Origin: Pseudomonadota bacterium
GTDB taxonomy: Bacteria > Pseudomonadota > Gammaproteobacteria > Steroidobacterales > Steroidobacteraceae
Direction of reading: 5' to 3'
DNA: 64,000 nt
Assembly: GCA_023433705.1 (NCBI GenBank)
Contig: JAEYUC010000022.1
Location: forward strand, 1-64,000
In this document: in pieces, positions 1 through 9,239 of the stretch
How the letters are laid out: every line of letters begins with the position of its first letter
How positions within the stretch are numbered: position 1 is the stretch's first letter
The notes under the pieces: model-generated
The model's database searches: none
The model's input: the letters and a program-made list of their open reading frames with translations, nothing else
Told to the model about the DNA's origin: nothing
Translations under genes and position numbers: made by a program

Positions 1-17
1 TGCGCGATTCGTCTTGA

Positions 18-1802
18 TCATGACGCAGGCCTCATCCGGTAGATGCCGCCGTTGTGGCGGCTAAGGACCACGTAAGGATAACCGTCCGGCCCGACGACTA
101 CATCGCGAATTCGCCCGTGTCCCTTGAAGAGCAATCGATCGTTCATCACGCGATTGTCCCGAAGCTGGACCAGGCGCAGCTCCTGGAAGCCGAGACTAGC
201 TACCAGCAGTTGGCCGTCCCACTCGGGAAAGCGATCGCCGAAGTAGAACTCGATCTGCGACACGCCGATCGACGGCGTCCAGTGATGAACGGGAGGCTCG
301 ATGCCTTCGAGATATGGACTCGGACCGACCGGAGTTCCGTCGTAGTGTGTCCCGAAACTCGCCCGCGCCCAACCGTAGTCCGCTCCGCGACGCACGAGGT
401 TCAGCTCGTCGCCGCCCATCGGGCCGTGCTCGGCGGACCAGATTTCGCCCGTGCGCGGGTGGCGGGTCATGCCCTGAGGATTGCGGTGGCCGGAGGTCCA
501 GATGGAAGGCAACGCACCCGCGCGGCCGACGAAGGGATTGTCCTTCGGGATCCGGCCGTCGTCGTGCAGGCGATGGATCTTGCCGTACGGGAACGCGAGG
601 TCCGGCGCCTTGTCGGGATTCTGACGCTCGCCGACACTGAGGAAGATGTAGCCGTCGTGGAAGGCGAAGCGCGATCCGAAGTGTGCGTAGTTAGAGGTGT
701 AGAACTTTTCATCCGCGTGGTAGATGTCCTGCTGGCCCACCCAACGCAGGCCATCGAGCCGGCCGCGCACGATGCGGGTCATCGCGGTCGTGCTGTCCGG
801 GCCGGGATCCGAAAGCGATAGATAGATCCAGCCGTTTTTCGCGTACTGCGGATGCGGCTTCACGGCCAGCAATCCGCCCTGCCCGCCACCCCAGACCTGC
901 GGTATGCCCTCGATGTGTTCACCACGCCCGCCATTCCTGAAGCGCAGCAACTGCCCGCCTTTCAGCGTCGCGAGGATCGTGCCGTCCGGCAGGAACGCCA
1001 TGCCCCACATGTCCGAGCCCGCCTCCGCGACTTTCTCGAGCTCGAAGCGGTAGCCCGCGGCTTCGAAGACCGGTTTGGGCGGGTCGGCGAACGTCATGGT
1101 TGGGGCGTCGTACTCGCCTGCCTCGGCGCTCAGCGTGATGCTGTCGAGATCGAAGATGCCGCCGCCTTCGACGCCGTACAAGCACAGCAGTTGGCGGCCT
1201 GTGAGTTCCCGGTTCAAACCGACGCGTTGCCGCGTGTAGGTGTTCCAGTCCGCCGTGCGCACCGCGGACTTCTCGCCAAGATTGATACGCGGCTCAGTGA
1301 CTCCGTCGCCCACCACGACCGCGTAGCGACCCACGTCCGGATTGCCCTTCGCGTAGTTGAGTTCGATGCTGCGCACGCCCGTCAGGTCGACGTCGTCGTA
1401 GCAGAGAAAGCTGCGTTCGCTGAAGTAGCCGACCGTGGCCGGCATCAGGACATAGTTAGCCGAATGAGTGCGGCTCAGCGACTCCGCTTCAATAGTGGTG
1501 CCCACCTTGCGGTTGCCGGTTGCGGATGGGGTCCGCACCCATTCGGCCAGTGCCAGGATGCGGGTCTCCGAGAGCTGAGCGCCGAACGCCGGCATGCCGC
1601 GGACGGTCACGCCGTTTCGGATGATGTCCGCGAGTTCGGCCGACGGACGTTCCGAAACACCGCCACTCGGCAATCGAAAGCTCGCACCGTGACAGGCCGC
1701 GCAAAACGTCGAGTAATCCTGCTGCGCGGTCTGCGCCGCCGCGATGGTTCCAAGAAGGCCGAGCGCCATCGCCGCGCGGCGAGAGATTGATCGTGTTCGC
1801 AT
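18..1802 (-). CDS. Cytochrome c / PQQ-dependent sugar dehydrogenase fusion
   Basis: A 594-residue exported oxidoreductase. The N-terminus carries a twin-arginine-like signal (SRRAAMALGLLG), followed by a class I cytochrome c domain with haem motif CAACH (C34, C37, H38) and a likely axial Met in GMPAFG. A middle section of about 130 residues resembles a carbohydrate-binding beta-sandwich (CBM6-like; tentative). From about residue 245 on it matches the six-bladed glucose/sorbosone dehydrogenase family (soluble aldose dehydrogenase type), with WGMAFLPDG near the start and SGHRNPQGM and EHGPMGGDELN further on. The expected role is PQQ-linked periplasmic sugar oxidation passing electrons to the fused haem. 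It appears to be a single-gene unit. Confidence 0.85.
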   Translation of the reverse strand: MRTRSISRRAAMALGLLGTIAAAQTAQQDYSTFCAACHGASFRLPSGGVSERPSAELADIIRNGVTVRGMPAFGAQLSETRILALAEWVRTPSATGNRKVGTTIEAESLSRTHSANYVLMPATVGYFSERSFLCYDDVDLTGVRSIELNYAKGNPDVGRYAVVVGDGVTEPRINLGEKSAVRTADWNTYTRQRVGLNRELTGRQLLCLYGVEGGGIFDLDSITLSAEAGEYDAPTMTFADPPKPVFEAAGYRFELEKVAEAGSDMWGMAFLPDGTILATLKGGQLLRFRNGGRGEHIEGIPQVWGGGQGGLLAVKPHPQYAKNGWIYLSLSDPGPDSTTAMTRIVRGRLDGLRWVGQQDIYHADEKFYTSNYAHFGSRFAFHDGYIFLSVGERQNPDKAPDLAFPYGKIHRLHDDGRIPKDNPFVGRAGALPSIWTSGHRNPQGMTRHPRTGEIWSAEHGPMGGDELNLVRRGADYGWARASFGTHYDGTPVGPSPYLEGIEPPVHHWTPSIGVSQIEFYFGDRFPEWDGQLLVASLGFQELRLVQLRDNRVMNDRLLFKGHGRIRDVVVGPDGYPYVVLSRHNGGIYRMRPAS

Positions 1803-1888
1803 GGATACCCCTGCTTCTATGGGGTATCAAGGCTAGAAACGCGACGACGCGCCGTATTGTAAATTTCCGGCAGGCGCGCCCCGCCGGG

Positions 1889-2671
1889 TCAGCCGCCGGC
1901 GAAGTTTCCGCTGCTATCGGAGAACACCATCTCGACGCGGCGATTGCGTTGACGCCCTTCCGGCGAGTCGTTGCTGGCGATGGGCAACGACGGGCCCTTG
2001 CCCTCCGTCTGGATGCGATCCCTGGGAACACCGCGCGCCGTGAGCGCGTCGGCGACCGCCACCGCGCGACGTTGCGATAGTTCGTAGTTGAGCCGGTCGG
2101 ATCCCTGGCTATCCGTGTGGCCTTCGATGCGCAGCCGCGTCTGGGGATACCGAATCATGAAATCGCTCACACGGTTCAGCGTCGAGTCCGCGCCCGGCTT
2201 GAGGATGGCCTTGCCGGTGTCGAAGAGCACGTCGCCGAGGGTGAGCACCGTGCCGCGCGGCGTCTCCTGCGCCGCGAGCGCCTTGCGCGCCTCGAGCTCG
2301 GCGTTGCGCGCTTCGAGCAGCACGCGATTGCGATCGGCTTCGCCCTGCGCAACCGCTCTGCGCGCGTCGCGTTCGAGAATGCGCTCGCTGCCTGTCTCGG
2401 CCTGTCGCTTCGCAAGGTAGGAGTGATGATCGAGCGCGACCTGGTCCTTTTCCTTGGCCGCGGTTTCCGCCAGCGAAAGCTGGTTGCGCGCGGCAGCTAG
2501 TTCGCGGCTCGCGACCTCGGGAGAGGCGGGATTCTCCGACAACTGGCTGACCAACGTTCGCGCCTCGATCAAGGCATTCGTGTTCAACGGCGGTCCTGAG
2601 CCGCAGGCAACGAAGAAGGTCGCGCACAACCCCACGGCGGCAGCAATCACGAATTCGCGAGCGATTTTCAT
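1889..2671 (-). CDS. OmpA-family lipoprotein with DUF4398-type N-terminal half
   Basis: The start at 2671 gives a signal peptide with lipobox-like FFVAC; the longer reading frame upstream is Arg-rich and unlikely. The 260-residue protein has an Ala/Glu-rich helical segment (about 35-140, DUF4398-like) and a C-terminal OmpA domain with DVLFDTGKAILKPGA, IEGHTDSQG and NRRVEMVF, which in this family binds peptidoglycan. It is probably an outer-membrane lipoprotein tethering the envelope to the cell wall. The start codon overlaps the stop of the upstream lipoprotein gene by ATGA, so the two are translationally coupled. Confidence 0.85.
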   Translation of the reverse strand: MKIAREFVIAAAVGLCATFFVACGSGPPLNTNALIEARTLVSQLSENPASPEVASRELAAARNQLSLAETAAKEKDQVALDHHSYLAKRQAETGSERILERDARRAVAQGEADRNRVLLEARNAELEARKALAAQETPRGTVLTLGDVLFDTGKAILKPGADSTLNRVSDFMIRYPQTRLRIEGHTDSQGSDRLNYELSQRRAVAVADALTARGVPRDRIQTEGKGPSLPIASNDSPEGRQRNRRVEMVFSDSSGNFAGG

Positions 2672-3048
2672 GGCTGACTCCTCGGCAGTCCGCGCTCCGC
2701 TTCCTGCCGCAATGTCTCCACGCTCCTGCGCATCTCGTCGGCCGCGCGTTGCGCGTCGCCGCTGCGCGCACGCGCGGCAGCCAGCTCCGCGTCCGCGGCC
2801 GCTTCGTCGGCACGCATGCGCGCCACGTCGAAGTCCTTGCTCGCGATCGCCGCCTGGGCTTCCGCCAGCTTGCTGCGTGCGCGATCGATGTCGGAAGCCG
2901 CGAAGCGCTGCGCGCCGCTGCTCTCGGCCTGCGAGATCAGGGTTTGGGCGCGCGCCATTTCGGCGTCGGGGGGAGGTGTGCTGGCGCAACCGAGCGCCAG
3001 CAGTGAGGCGAAGACGGCCAGGTACAGAAATCGGTTGCGCGATGGCAT
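2668..3048 (-). CDS. DUF4398 lipoprotein
   Basis: A 126-residue protein with a signal peptide ending in lipobox LALGC, then an Ala/Glu/Arg-rich helical region (ARAQTLISQAESSGA, DIDRARSKLAEAQ) typical of DUF4398. It is the first gene of a two-gene operon; its TGA overlaps the ATG of the OmpA-family gene. The two share the same helical module, so they probably form a periplasmic pair anchored in the outer membrane. The molecular function is unknown. Confidence 0.8.
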   Translation of the reverse strand: MPSRNRFLYLAVFASLLALGCASTPPPDAEMARAQTLISQAESSGAQRFAASDIDRARSKLAEAQAAIASKDFDVARMRADEAAADAELAAARARSGDAQRAADEMRRSVETLRQEAERGLPRSQP

Positions 3049-3157
3049 CGGACACCCATCCCAGCGGCTGTTTCGATCGAGCGTAGCCGCGTGGTCAGGC
3101 GTTACCAGTGGACCATGGTCTGTCAGTCATCGTTGCAGGCTACGTCTGACCCTCTTG

Positions 3158-3541
3158 TCATTTCGCCGCCTCGATCATCCGGATCGTCGCCTGTTCCACT
3201 TCCGCGGCGACCTTCGCGAGCGCCGGATCCTGCGAGAGCGGCGCAAGCATCTGCGCCGGGCGGATCATCCCGATCCGCGTCTTGCCGTGATCCGTGAACA
3301 CGGAAATGCGACACGGCAGCGCCATGTTGAGGCGCATGTCCGTCGCAAGCACTTTCGACGCCTGCGCGGGATTGCAGACCTCGAATACCTTGCACTGCTC
3401 CGTGAACGCCTGCCCCTTGCTGCGCAAGGTATTGCCGAGATCGTGAACGTGCAGGACACCGAAGCCGCCCGCCTTGACGGCGGCGTCCAGATCCGCGACG
3501 GCCTGATCGAATGGTTTGGCTGAGTCGATGATGTGATACAT
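3158..3541 (-). CDS. DUF302 family protein
   Basis: A 127-residue protein of the DUF302 family (FDQAVADLDAAVKAGGFGVLHVHDLG, with an L-P-C-R-I-S-V-F core). The start at 3541 (MYHII) was chosen because AGAGG lies six bases upstream; a longer start at 3607 would add 22 residues without family character. Family members are small alpha+beta proteins proposed to bind small ligands or metals. The conserved Cys in LPCRISVF is present. It is a single gene between the lipoprotein pair and the divergent transaldolase. Confidence 0.75.
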   Translation of the reverse strand: MYHIIDSAKPFDQAVADLDAAVKAGGFGVLHVHDLGNTLRSKGQAFTEQCKVFEVCNPAQASKVLATDMRLNMALPCRISVFTDHGKTRIGMIRPAQMLAPLSQDPALAKVAAEVEQATIRMIEAAK

Positions 3542-3715
3542 GGGCGCCTCTTCGCGGACGGGAGTATCCGCGCACACATCGTGAGCGCAAGTCGGCGAGT
3601 GGTGCATACGGGTGTATGCGGATGCGGATGAGGTTCGGCGCAGGTGGGAGCATGCTTACGTCACGCGACCACGATCGCGCTTGCGAAGCGTGCCGCCGCG
3701 CAGTGAACTGGCGGC

Positions 3716-4816
3716 ATGAATCCTCTACGGCAACTCAGCGAGCTGGGACAAAGCGTCTGGCTCGACGACCTGCGTCGCGGCTGGCTGCGCGACGGCACCA
3801 TCGCGCGCATGATCGCCGACGATGGACTCGCGGGCATCACCTCCAATCCGGCCATCTTCGAGAAGGCCATCAGCGCGGGCGATGACTATTCGCAAGACAT
3901 CCGCGCGAGCGCGGGACTGGATCCGGGACAGATCTACGAGCGACTGGTGCTGGACGACGTGCGCACGGCCGCGGACCTGTTCGCGCCTATCTACGGGCGG
4001 GACCAGTCCGACGGTTTCGTGAGCCTCGAAGTCTCGCCGCATCTCGCGGATGACACGGAAGGCACGGTGAACGAGGCCCGCAGGTTGTGGCGCGCGTTCG
4101 GCCGGCCCAACGCCATGATCAAGGTGCCCGGCACGGCAGCCGGCATTCCCGCGATCCGGCGACTGCTCGCGGAAGGCATCAACATCAATGTCACGTTGTT
4201 GTTCGGCCAGGCCCGCTACCGCGAAGTCGTCGAGAGTTTTCTCGCGGCGATGGAGGAGCGGCTCGCGGCGGGGCAGCCGCTGCGCCCGGTGTCGTCGGTC
4301 GCCAGCTTCTTCCTGAGCCGAATCGATGTGCTCGTCGACGAGCGACTCGACCGGCACGACGATCCGCGAGCACGCTCGCTGCGCGGCGCCGCGGCGATCG
4401 TCAATGCGCGCCTTGCATATAACTACTTTCAGGAATGGTCGGCGAGTCCGAGATGGCGAAAACTCGCGAGCGCGGGCGCGCGCGTACAGCGCCTGCTGTG
4501 GGCTTCGACGTCTTCCAAGGACCCGGCCTATCCGGACACGAAATACGTCGAGCCGCTCATCGTGCCGCAGACCGTCACGACGCTGCCGCTGGCGACGCTC
4601 GACGCCTATCGCGATCACGGAAAACCGGCGGTGTGCATCGAGCAGGATCTCGACGAAGCCCGACGCGTGGTCGAGCGTCTCGGCAAGCTCGGCATCGATC
4701 TCGACGAGGTCAGCACGCAGCTCGAACGCGAGGGGGTGCGAAAGTTCATCGAACCGTTCGACAAGCTGCACCGGTCGCTCGAGCAGCGCGCGCGGTCCCT
4801 CGCCGCGGCGTCCTGA
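3716..4816 (+). CDS. tal: Transaldolase
   Basis: A 366-residue transaldolase of the longer prokaryotic class. Visible motifs are SVWLDDLRRG, the GITSNPAIFEKAI signature and the Schiff-base lysine in MIKVPGT (K136), followed by GININVTLLF, SVASFFLSRID and a TKYVEPLI/TVTTLP segment. It transfers dihydroxyacetone units between sugar phosphates in the non-oxidative pentose phosphate pathway. It is monocistronic and converges on the next gene with no bases between the two stop codons. Confidence 0.93.
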   Translation: MNPLRQLSELGQSVWLDDLRRGWLRDGTIARMIADDGLAGITSNPAIFEKAISAGDDYSQDIRASAGLDPGQIYERLVLDDVRTAADLFAPIYGRDQSDGFVSLEVSPHLADDTEGTVNEARRLWRAFGRPNAMIKVPGTAAGIPAIRRLLAEGININVTLLFGQARYREVVESFLAAMEERLAAGQPLRPVSSVASFFLSRIDVLVDERLDRHDDPRARSLRGAAAIVNARLAYNYFQEWSASPRWRKLASAGARVQRLLWASTSSKDPAYPDTKYVEPLIVPQTVTTLPLATLDAYRDHGKPAVCIEQDLDEARRVVERLGKLGIDLDEVSTQLEREGVRKFIEPFDKLHRSLEQRARSLAAAS

Positions 4817-5524
4817 TCAGTCGAGACTCGCCGCCAGCTTGCGCAACGCTCCACGCGGATCGGACACGATCGGGTCGCCGTGCGAGACGATGATCCGGCG
4901 CAGGTCCTCGCGATCCGCCCACTTTCGAAACTGCGCGGACACTTCGCTCTTGTGTTTGCCCATGGTCAACTTCACCGGCGCCGGCACGTGCGGCTCATCG
5001 CCCGCGAAGCCCATCATCCGCAGCAACCAGCCACCGACGCCGCTCTCGCCGTGGATGTCGCCGATCAGGTCGTTGACGATGAGCGTGAGGCCGTCCGCGC
5101 AATCGACCTCGAGCACGGAGTCGTGCGCGATCTCGACATAGCGCACGCCCGCGTCATGGAAGTCCGGCGAGCTGGTGTCGATGCGCACGACCTGGCCGAT
5201 CTTCTCGGCGCCGCCACGCGGCGCCACGACGCCGATGTCGGGATAGCGCTTCGCGTAGCTAGGCGCGTCGAGCCGGTGCATCTGGCTCGGCACCACGAGG
5301 TAGGCCGGGCGACCGAACGCCTCGAGTTCGTCCATGCCGTACTCGTCGAGCGCGATGGCGCTGAAGATGATGAGCTCGCCGGACGCGAGCCGCACCGCGC
5401 TCATGCGCCGCGGCAGATGCATCAGTGGCATCGTCAGGTCACCGACGACCGTCAGGATGCGGTCGTTGATGCGCGTCACCTCGCCGTGCGGCAGCACCGT
5501 CCAGTTTTGGTGAGGGGCCGTCAT
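4817..5524 (-). CDS. DUF4336-like metallo-hydrolase-fold protein
   Basis: The start at 5524 (MTAPHQNWTVLPHGE) gives 235 residues; an in-frame extension upstream runs into toxin-gene debris and is not protein-like. The beta-rich start and the RRMSAVRLASGELIIFSAI segment resemble DUF4336/beta-lactamase-fold proteins, but I see no HxHxDH metal motif. It may be a metal-free relative. The substrate is unknown. Its stop codon abuts that of transaldolase. Confidence 0.6.
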   Translation of the reverse strand: MTAPHQNWTVLPHGEVTRINDRILTVVGDLTMPLMHLPRRMSAVRLASGELIIFSAIALDEYGMDELEAFGRPAYLVVPSQMHRLDAPSYAKRYPDIGVVAPRGGAEKIGQVVRIDTSSPDFHDAGVRYVEIAHDSVLEVDCADGLTLIVNDLIGDIHGESGVGGWLLRMMGFAGDEPHVPAPVKLTMGKHKSEVSAQFRKWADREDLRRIIVSHGDPIVSDPRGALRKLAASLD

Positions 5525-5586
5525 GGGGGGAGTCTGTGACGGCGGTCCGTACGTTTGCTGTCGGAATCGAACCGATTCGAGGGGTG

Positions 5587-5606
5587 GACGTTCCCGCTGG
5601 AACGTC
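5587..5606. repeat. GACGTTCC palindrome, copy 1
   Basis: A 20-base near-perfect palindrome (GACGTTCCCGCTGGAACGTC). It is one of five related copies in the window and lies just beyond the break in a toxin gene. Confidence 0.7.
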
Positions 5607-5613
5607 GTCTGCA

Positions 5614-5730
5614 TCAGCTGACGGGCTTCTCGGCTGCAGGTTTCCGCGAGGGCCGGCTTGCCAGCGCGCGAATGTCTGCGGGTAAGCTGTCGTACAACTC
5701 CCAGAAGGATCGCGAGGCGAAATGCGTCAA
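5614..5730 (-). pseudogene. Truncated RelE/ParE-type toxin remnant
   Basis: A 38-codon frame starts with TTG overlapping the antitoxin stop codon. It reads THFASRSFWELYDSLPADI, which resembles the N-terminus of RelE/HigB-type toxins (F-W-x-x-Y-x-x-L-P followed by a helix). The similarity stops after LASR, and the frame terminates at 5614, next to the palindromic repeat at 5587. The catalytic half is missing, so no active toxin is expected. The reading is by eye. Confidence 0.5.
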
Positions 5731-5942
5731 AGCTTGCGGCTCTTGCCGCGTTCAAATTCGACCTTTGCTTCGGAAACCATGTTGTCCAGTTTGCCCGCGG
5801 CCGCATCCGCTTCGATCTGCGTGTCCCACGCGGCCCAGTCTTGTTCCAGCACCCACTCACGCAGTTCAGCGAATTCCAAAGCCGAGAGTTCCCGGATTTG
5901 CTGTTCGATGTGGTCGACTTTGCGCATATAGATTCGCGTCAA
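5727..5942 (-). CDS. Antitoxin-like protein of a broken toxin-antitoxin pair
   Basis: A 71-residue acidic/helical protein (an alternative start at 5927 gives MRKVDHIEQQI). The pattern IEQQIRELSALEFAELREWVLEQD with a Lys/Arg-rich tail (FERGKSRKL) matches small antitoxins that pair with RelE/ParE toxins. The stop overlaps the TTG of the truncated toxin, the usual coupling for such operons. With the toxin destroyed it is an orphan antitoxin. Confidence 0.6.
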   Translation of the reverse strand: MTRIYMRKVDHIEQQIRELSALEFAELREWVLEQDWAAWDTQIEADAAAGKLDNMVSEAKVEFERGKSRKL

Positions 5943-6059
5943 ATGAGTTGCCGTTCGAGCACGACCTTATGGCCGCCGGTCGCGAACGTCAACGACGCGT
6001 ATCTGCCTGAAACGACTAAGTATTGGCCCCTCAACGTCTAATCCGTTTGGATCGGCCCC

Positions 6060-6079
6060 GACGTTCCAGCTGGAACGTC
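6060..6079. repeat. GACGTTCC palindrome, copy 2 (perfect)
   Basis: GACGTTCCAGCTGGAACGTC, a perfect 20-base palindrome one base downstream of the stop of the MFS transporter gene. It could form a hairpin in the 3' end of that transcript. Confidence 0.75.
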
Positions 6080-6080
6080 A

Positions 6081-7223
6081 TCACCCCCGCCGCGGCGCCA
6101 CCACCCCCGCGCACAGCGGCACCGACAACACCATCACCGGAAGCATCCAGAACGCCAGCGTCAGCCCCACGTGATCGGCCACGAACCCGATGAGCGCGGG
6201 CCCGAGCAGGATACCGGCATATCCCGTGGTCGTGATCGCCGCGATCGCGAGGACCGGCGGCATCACTGTCTGACTACCCGCGCGGCGGAACAACACCGGC
6301 ACGACGTTCGCCGCACCCATACCTATTAATATGAATCCCACCATCACGAGCGCCACGAACGGCGCGAGCAGGATCACGGCGAACCCCACGATGGCCACCA
6401 GGCTTCCCCAGACCATGATGGCGCGATCCCCGATACGCGCCGTCAACGCATCGCCGGTGAAGCGCATCACCGTCATCGCGATCGAAAACAACATGTAGCC
6501 GAGACCGCCCTGCTCCACGTGCACCAGGCCGTTGCCCGTGATGAGCAGCGCGCTCCAGTCGAGCACCGCGCCTTCGGCGAGGAACATGATCGCGGCGAGC
6601 GCGGCGATGATGAGCACCACGCCGCGCGGCCACGCGAAGTGCGGGTCACCGTCCGCGGACCGCGTTTTGAGCAGCCCCGGCCAGGTGACGAACATCGCCA
6701 GGACCATCAGCGCCGCTCCAACTACCACCGAGAGCAGCGGCCCGAGCCCGAACGACAGCAGCATGATGATGAACGCCGCGCCCGCGAATCCGCCGAGACT
6801 GTAGAGCGCGTGAAAGCCCGACAGCAGCGGCCGATCCGCCGCGCGCTCGACTTCGACGGCGTGAATGTTCATCGCGACGTCGAGCGAGCCGAGCGCGGCA
6901 CCGAAGAACAGCAGCGTGGTGCCGAGCGTGAACGGTGTGGAGGCGATGGCGAGCCATGGCAGGACCGCGGCGAGCCCGAAGCCGCTGATCAGGATGACCG
7001 GCCGCGTGCCGAAGCGCGAGCTCAGCATGCCGGTGAGGAACATCGCGAGTAGTGAGCCGATGCCGAGGCATAGCAGCAGGATGCCGAGCATCTGCTCGTC
7101 GACGGCGAGGCGGTCCTTTGCGTAGGGCACGAGCGGAGCCCAGCAGGAGATACCGAAGCCGGCGACGAGGAAGGCGAGGCGCGTGGAGAGGCGCGCCGGG
7201 TAGTTGTCGGGAGATGAGGTCAA
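6081..7223 (-). CDS. MFS transporter
   Basis: A 380-residue polytopic inner-membrane protein with about 12 hydrophobic segments and a loop 2-3 motif of the major facilitator type (GMLSSRFGTRPVIL). The layout resembles the YbjJ/FucP-like group (segments GSLDVAMNIHAVEVER and SGFHALYSLGGFAGA). It is probably a proton-coupled exporter or sugar transporter; the substrate cannot be told. It is transcribed divergently from the alpha/beta hydrolase. Confidence 0.85.
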   Translation of the reverse strand: MTSSPDNYPARLSTRLAFLVAGFGISCWAPLVPYAKDRLAVDEQMLGILLLCLGIGSLLAMFLTGMLSSRFGTRPVILISGFGLAAVLPWLAIASTPFTLGTTLLFFGAALGSLDVAMNIHAVEVERAADRPLLSGFHALYSLGGFAGAAFIIMLLSFGLGPLLSVVVGAALMVLAMFVTWPGLLKTRSADGDPHFAWPRGVVLIIAALAAIMFLAEGAVLDWSALLITGNGLVHVEQGGLGYMLFSIAMTVMRFTGDALTARIGDRAIMVWGSLVAIVGFAVILLAPFVALVMVGFILIGMGAANVVPVLFRRAGSQTVMPPVLAIAAITTTGYAGILLGPALIGFVADHVGLTLAFWMLPVMVLSVPLCAGVVAPRRG

Positions 7224-7350
7224 TGAACGGGCATTTTACGCGAGGAAGATTCTGGCGGTATTCCGGCATTCACCCGGAAGCTCCAGGTTCTCGCAGGACC
7301 CGCGAGACACCAGCGTTAAATTCCCAGCCGATTTAGGCGACACTGCGGCC

Positions 7351-8112
7351 ATGAAAACTACAACCGTGCTCCGCGCAATTACCTGCTTCCTCGCCATCAC
7401 CCTCACCTCGCCCGCCATCACGGCGACACCCGCTCCCAAGCCCTCCATCGTCCTCGTGCACGGCGCGCTGATCGACGGCTCCGCCTGGCGCGGCGTGTAC
7501 GACGTGCTGGTGCGCAACGGCTATCAGGTGAGCGTCGTGCAACAGCCGCTGACCGGACTGGATGAAGACGTCGCTGCCACCCGCCGCGTGCTCGACCAGC
7601 AGACCGGACCCGTGGTGCTCGTCGGTCACAGCTACGGCGGCGCGATCATCACCGTCGCTGGCACCGACCCCAAGGTGAAAGCGCTGGTCTACGTCGCCGC
7701 GCTTGTCCCCGATGCCGGCGAGACCGCCGGCCAGGCCGCGCCACCCAATCCAGAGCGGCTCAAGGATTTCATCGCGACATCGGACGGATTCGTGACACTG
7801 AAGCCCGAGAAGTTCGCCGAGAATTTCGGCGCCGATCTGCCGCGGGCCCAGGCCGACTTCATGGCGCACGCGCAGATGCCCGTGGCCGTCCGCGCGTTCG
7901 AAGGGCGGGTGGACGTGGCCGCGTGGCGCGAGAAGCCTAGCTATTTCGTGCTTGCGACAGAAGATCGGTCGCTGGAACCCGCGGCCGCCGAGCGCATGGC
8001 GCAGCGGGCGGGCGCGAAGGTGACGCGCGTCAAGGCGAGTCACGCGGTGCTGATTTCGAAGCCGAAGGCGGTGGCGAAGGTGATCGAAGAGGCGGCGTGG
8101 AATATCCAATAA
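7351..8112 (+). CDS. Secreted alpha/beta hydrolase
   Basis: The start at 7351 gives a clear signal peptide (MKTTTVLRAITCFLAITL...ITATPA); the frame extends upstream but without signal character. The 253-residue protein has an oxyanion region IVLVHGALIDGSAWRGVY, a nucleophile elbow GHSYGG and a late His in KASHAVLISKP, so all of Ser, Asp (TEDRSLEP) and His can be placed. It resembles the EstC/salicylate-esterase-like group. Periplasmic esterase activity is likely; the substrate is unknown. Confidence 0.85.
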   Translation: MKTTTVLRAITCFLAITLTSPAITATPAPKPSIVLVHGALIDGSAWRGVYDVLVRNGYQVSVVQQPLTGLDEDVAATRRVLDQQTGPVVLVGHSYGGAIITVAGTDPKVKALVYVAALVPDAGETAGQAAPPNPERLKDFIATSDGFVTLKPEKFAENFGADLPRAQADFMAHAQMPVAVRAFEGRVDVAAWREKPSYFVLATEDRSLEPAAAERMAQRAGAKVTRVKASHAVLISKPKAVAKVIEEAAWNIQ

Positions 8113-8153
8113 TTCCGCGAGATGCCGCCCCTTCTTTGATCTCGACTGTCAGG

Positions 8154-9239
8154 TTAGTACCGCGCTTGCGCGCCTTCTACCATCTCGTGGGCGGCCGCTG
8201 CCAAAATCTCTGCGACCCCAAGGCGCGACACTTGAACGACCTCTCGCAAGCCTGTGTCGCTCGACAATGTCATTTCTCCATAGAGAGCAACCGGCAATTC
8301 CCGATTGTCCTTGAATCGACGATCGGGACCTCCCTTCTTGTTGACGTATCGCCAGGTCCGATCGACGACCTTTGCATCTTGGGGCACGCCCTCCTCTTCA
8401 ATGAACCGTGTTTGAGACGACTCGACAGCCAGCTTTGAATAGCTCACCGCGCCGACAGCATTCGGCTCAACGACCAGCACCACATCCGGCAGGAAGTACA
8501 GTGTCTGCTTGCCGACTGGAATGTATGGAACAGCCACGTTTGTCTTCACGAACGGAGGACTTCCCAGGCCAATCGAAATTTGCTTTCGCCTGATAAGGCT
8601 TGAGGCGCCTGCGTGGTACTTCCGGTCCCGTACCTTTCCTTCTGCTGAGATATGCCACTTCTTGCGACATTTTTTCAGCGCATCAAAGGCTGAATGAAGA
8701 TTCTCGAACCGCACACCTGCGGTGGGCTCAAATTCGTACAGCAACACGGTGGTCTTTCTAATTTGGTCGAAAATCATCGCGCACAGGATCCCCACGCCAA
8801 ATGTCGCGGCAATCAGAAATCCGACCCAAGACGGCGTGGATGGCCATTCGCTAAAGACGATCAGATGCGCGGCGATACCAGCAGCTAGCACCCACGGCCA
8901 TAGACGCAATTTCCGCCGCTTTGCATCCATCTCCGCGACTAGCGCAGCCGAATCGCTATCCACTATGGTCAGCGCGTCTGCACTTTCGATTTCGTGCATC
9001 ACTACATCGGAAGTTGGCGGAGATGCGTTGGGAACATGCCTTGGCGAGATTGGCTTTGAGGCGCGCCTTGGAATGGTGCTGCGGTAATACACGCCACCCA
9101 TGCCCATGTGGACATAGTTTCCTCGTGGGCTTGCGCCAATGCGAAAGCCTGGCACGCCGACGGAGATGCCCACCCCGGAACCGGATAAGTTGAAGCGGAA
9201 AGGCCCGACTGAAACGGACTTTCGAATGTAGAGTCCCAT
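8154..9239 (-). CDS. DUF4236 membrane protein
   Basis: A 361-residue protein. The first about 55 residues match DUF4236 (GLYIRKSVSVGPFRFNLS, GVGISVGVPGFRIG, GNYVHMGMGGVYYRST). Two adjacent transmembrane helices follow near residues 135-180 (WPWVLAAGIAAHLIVF and GFLIAATFGVGILCAMIF), then a soluble C-terminal domain of about 180 residues rich in beta patterns. DUF4236 proteins are often found in mobile or phage-related regions. The function is unknown. It marks the left edge of the accessory region. Confidence 0.75.
   Translation of the reverse strand: MGLYIRKSVSVGPFRFNLSGSGVGISVGVPGFRIGASPRGNYVHMGMGGVYYRSTIPRRASKPISPRHVPNASPPTSDVVMHEIESADALTIVDSDSAALVAEMDAKRRKLRLWPWVLAAGIAAHLIVFSEWPSTPSWVGFLIAATFGVGILCAMIFDQIRKTTVLLYEFEPTAGVRFENLHSAFDALKKCRKKWHISAEGKVRDRKYHAGASSLIRRKQISIGLGSPPFVKTNVAVPYIPVGKQTLYFLPDVVLVVEPNAVGAVSYSKLAVESSQTRFIEEEGVPQDAKVVDRTWRYVNKKGGPDRRFKDNRELPVALYGEMTLSSDTGLREVVQVSRLGVAEILAAAAHEMVEGAQARY

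Noticed and set aside
1889..3055. Extended form of the OmpA-family gene starting at 3055
   Set aside because: The extra 128 residues are Arg-rich shadow of the DUF4398 gene; the start at 2671 gives a lipoprotein signal and ATGA coupling.
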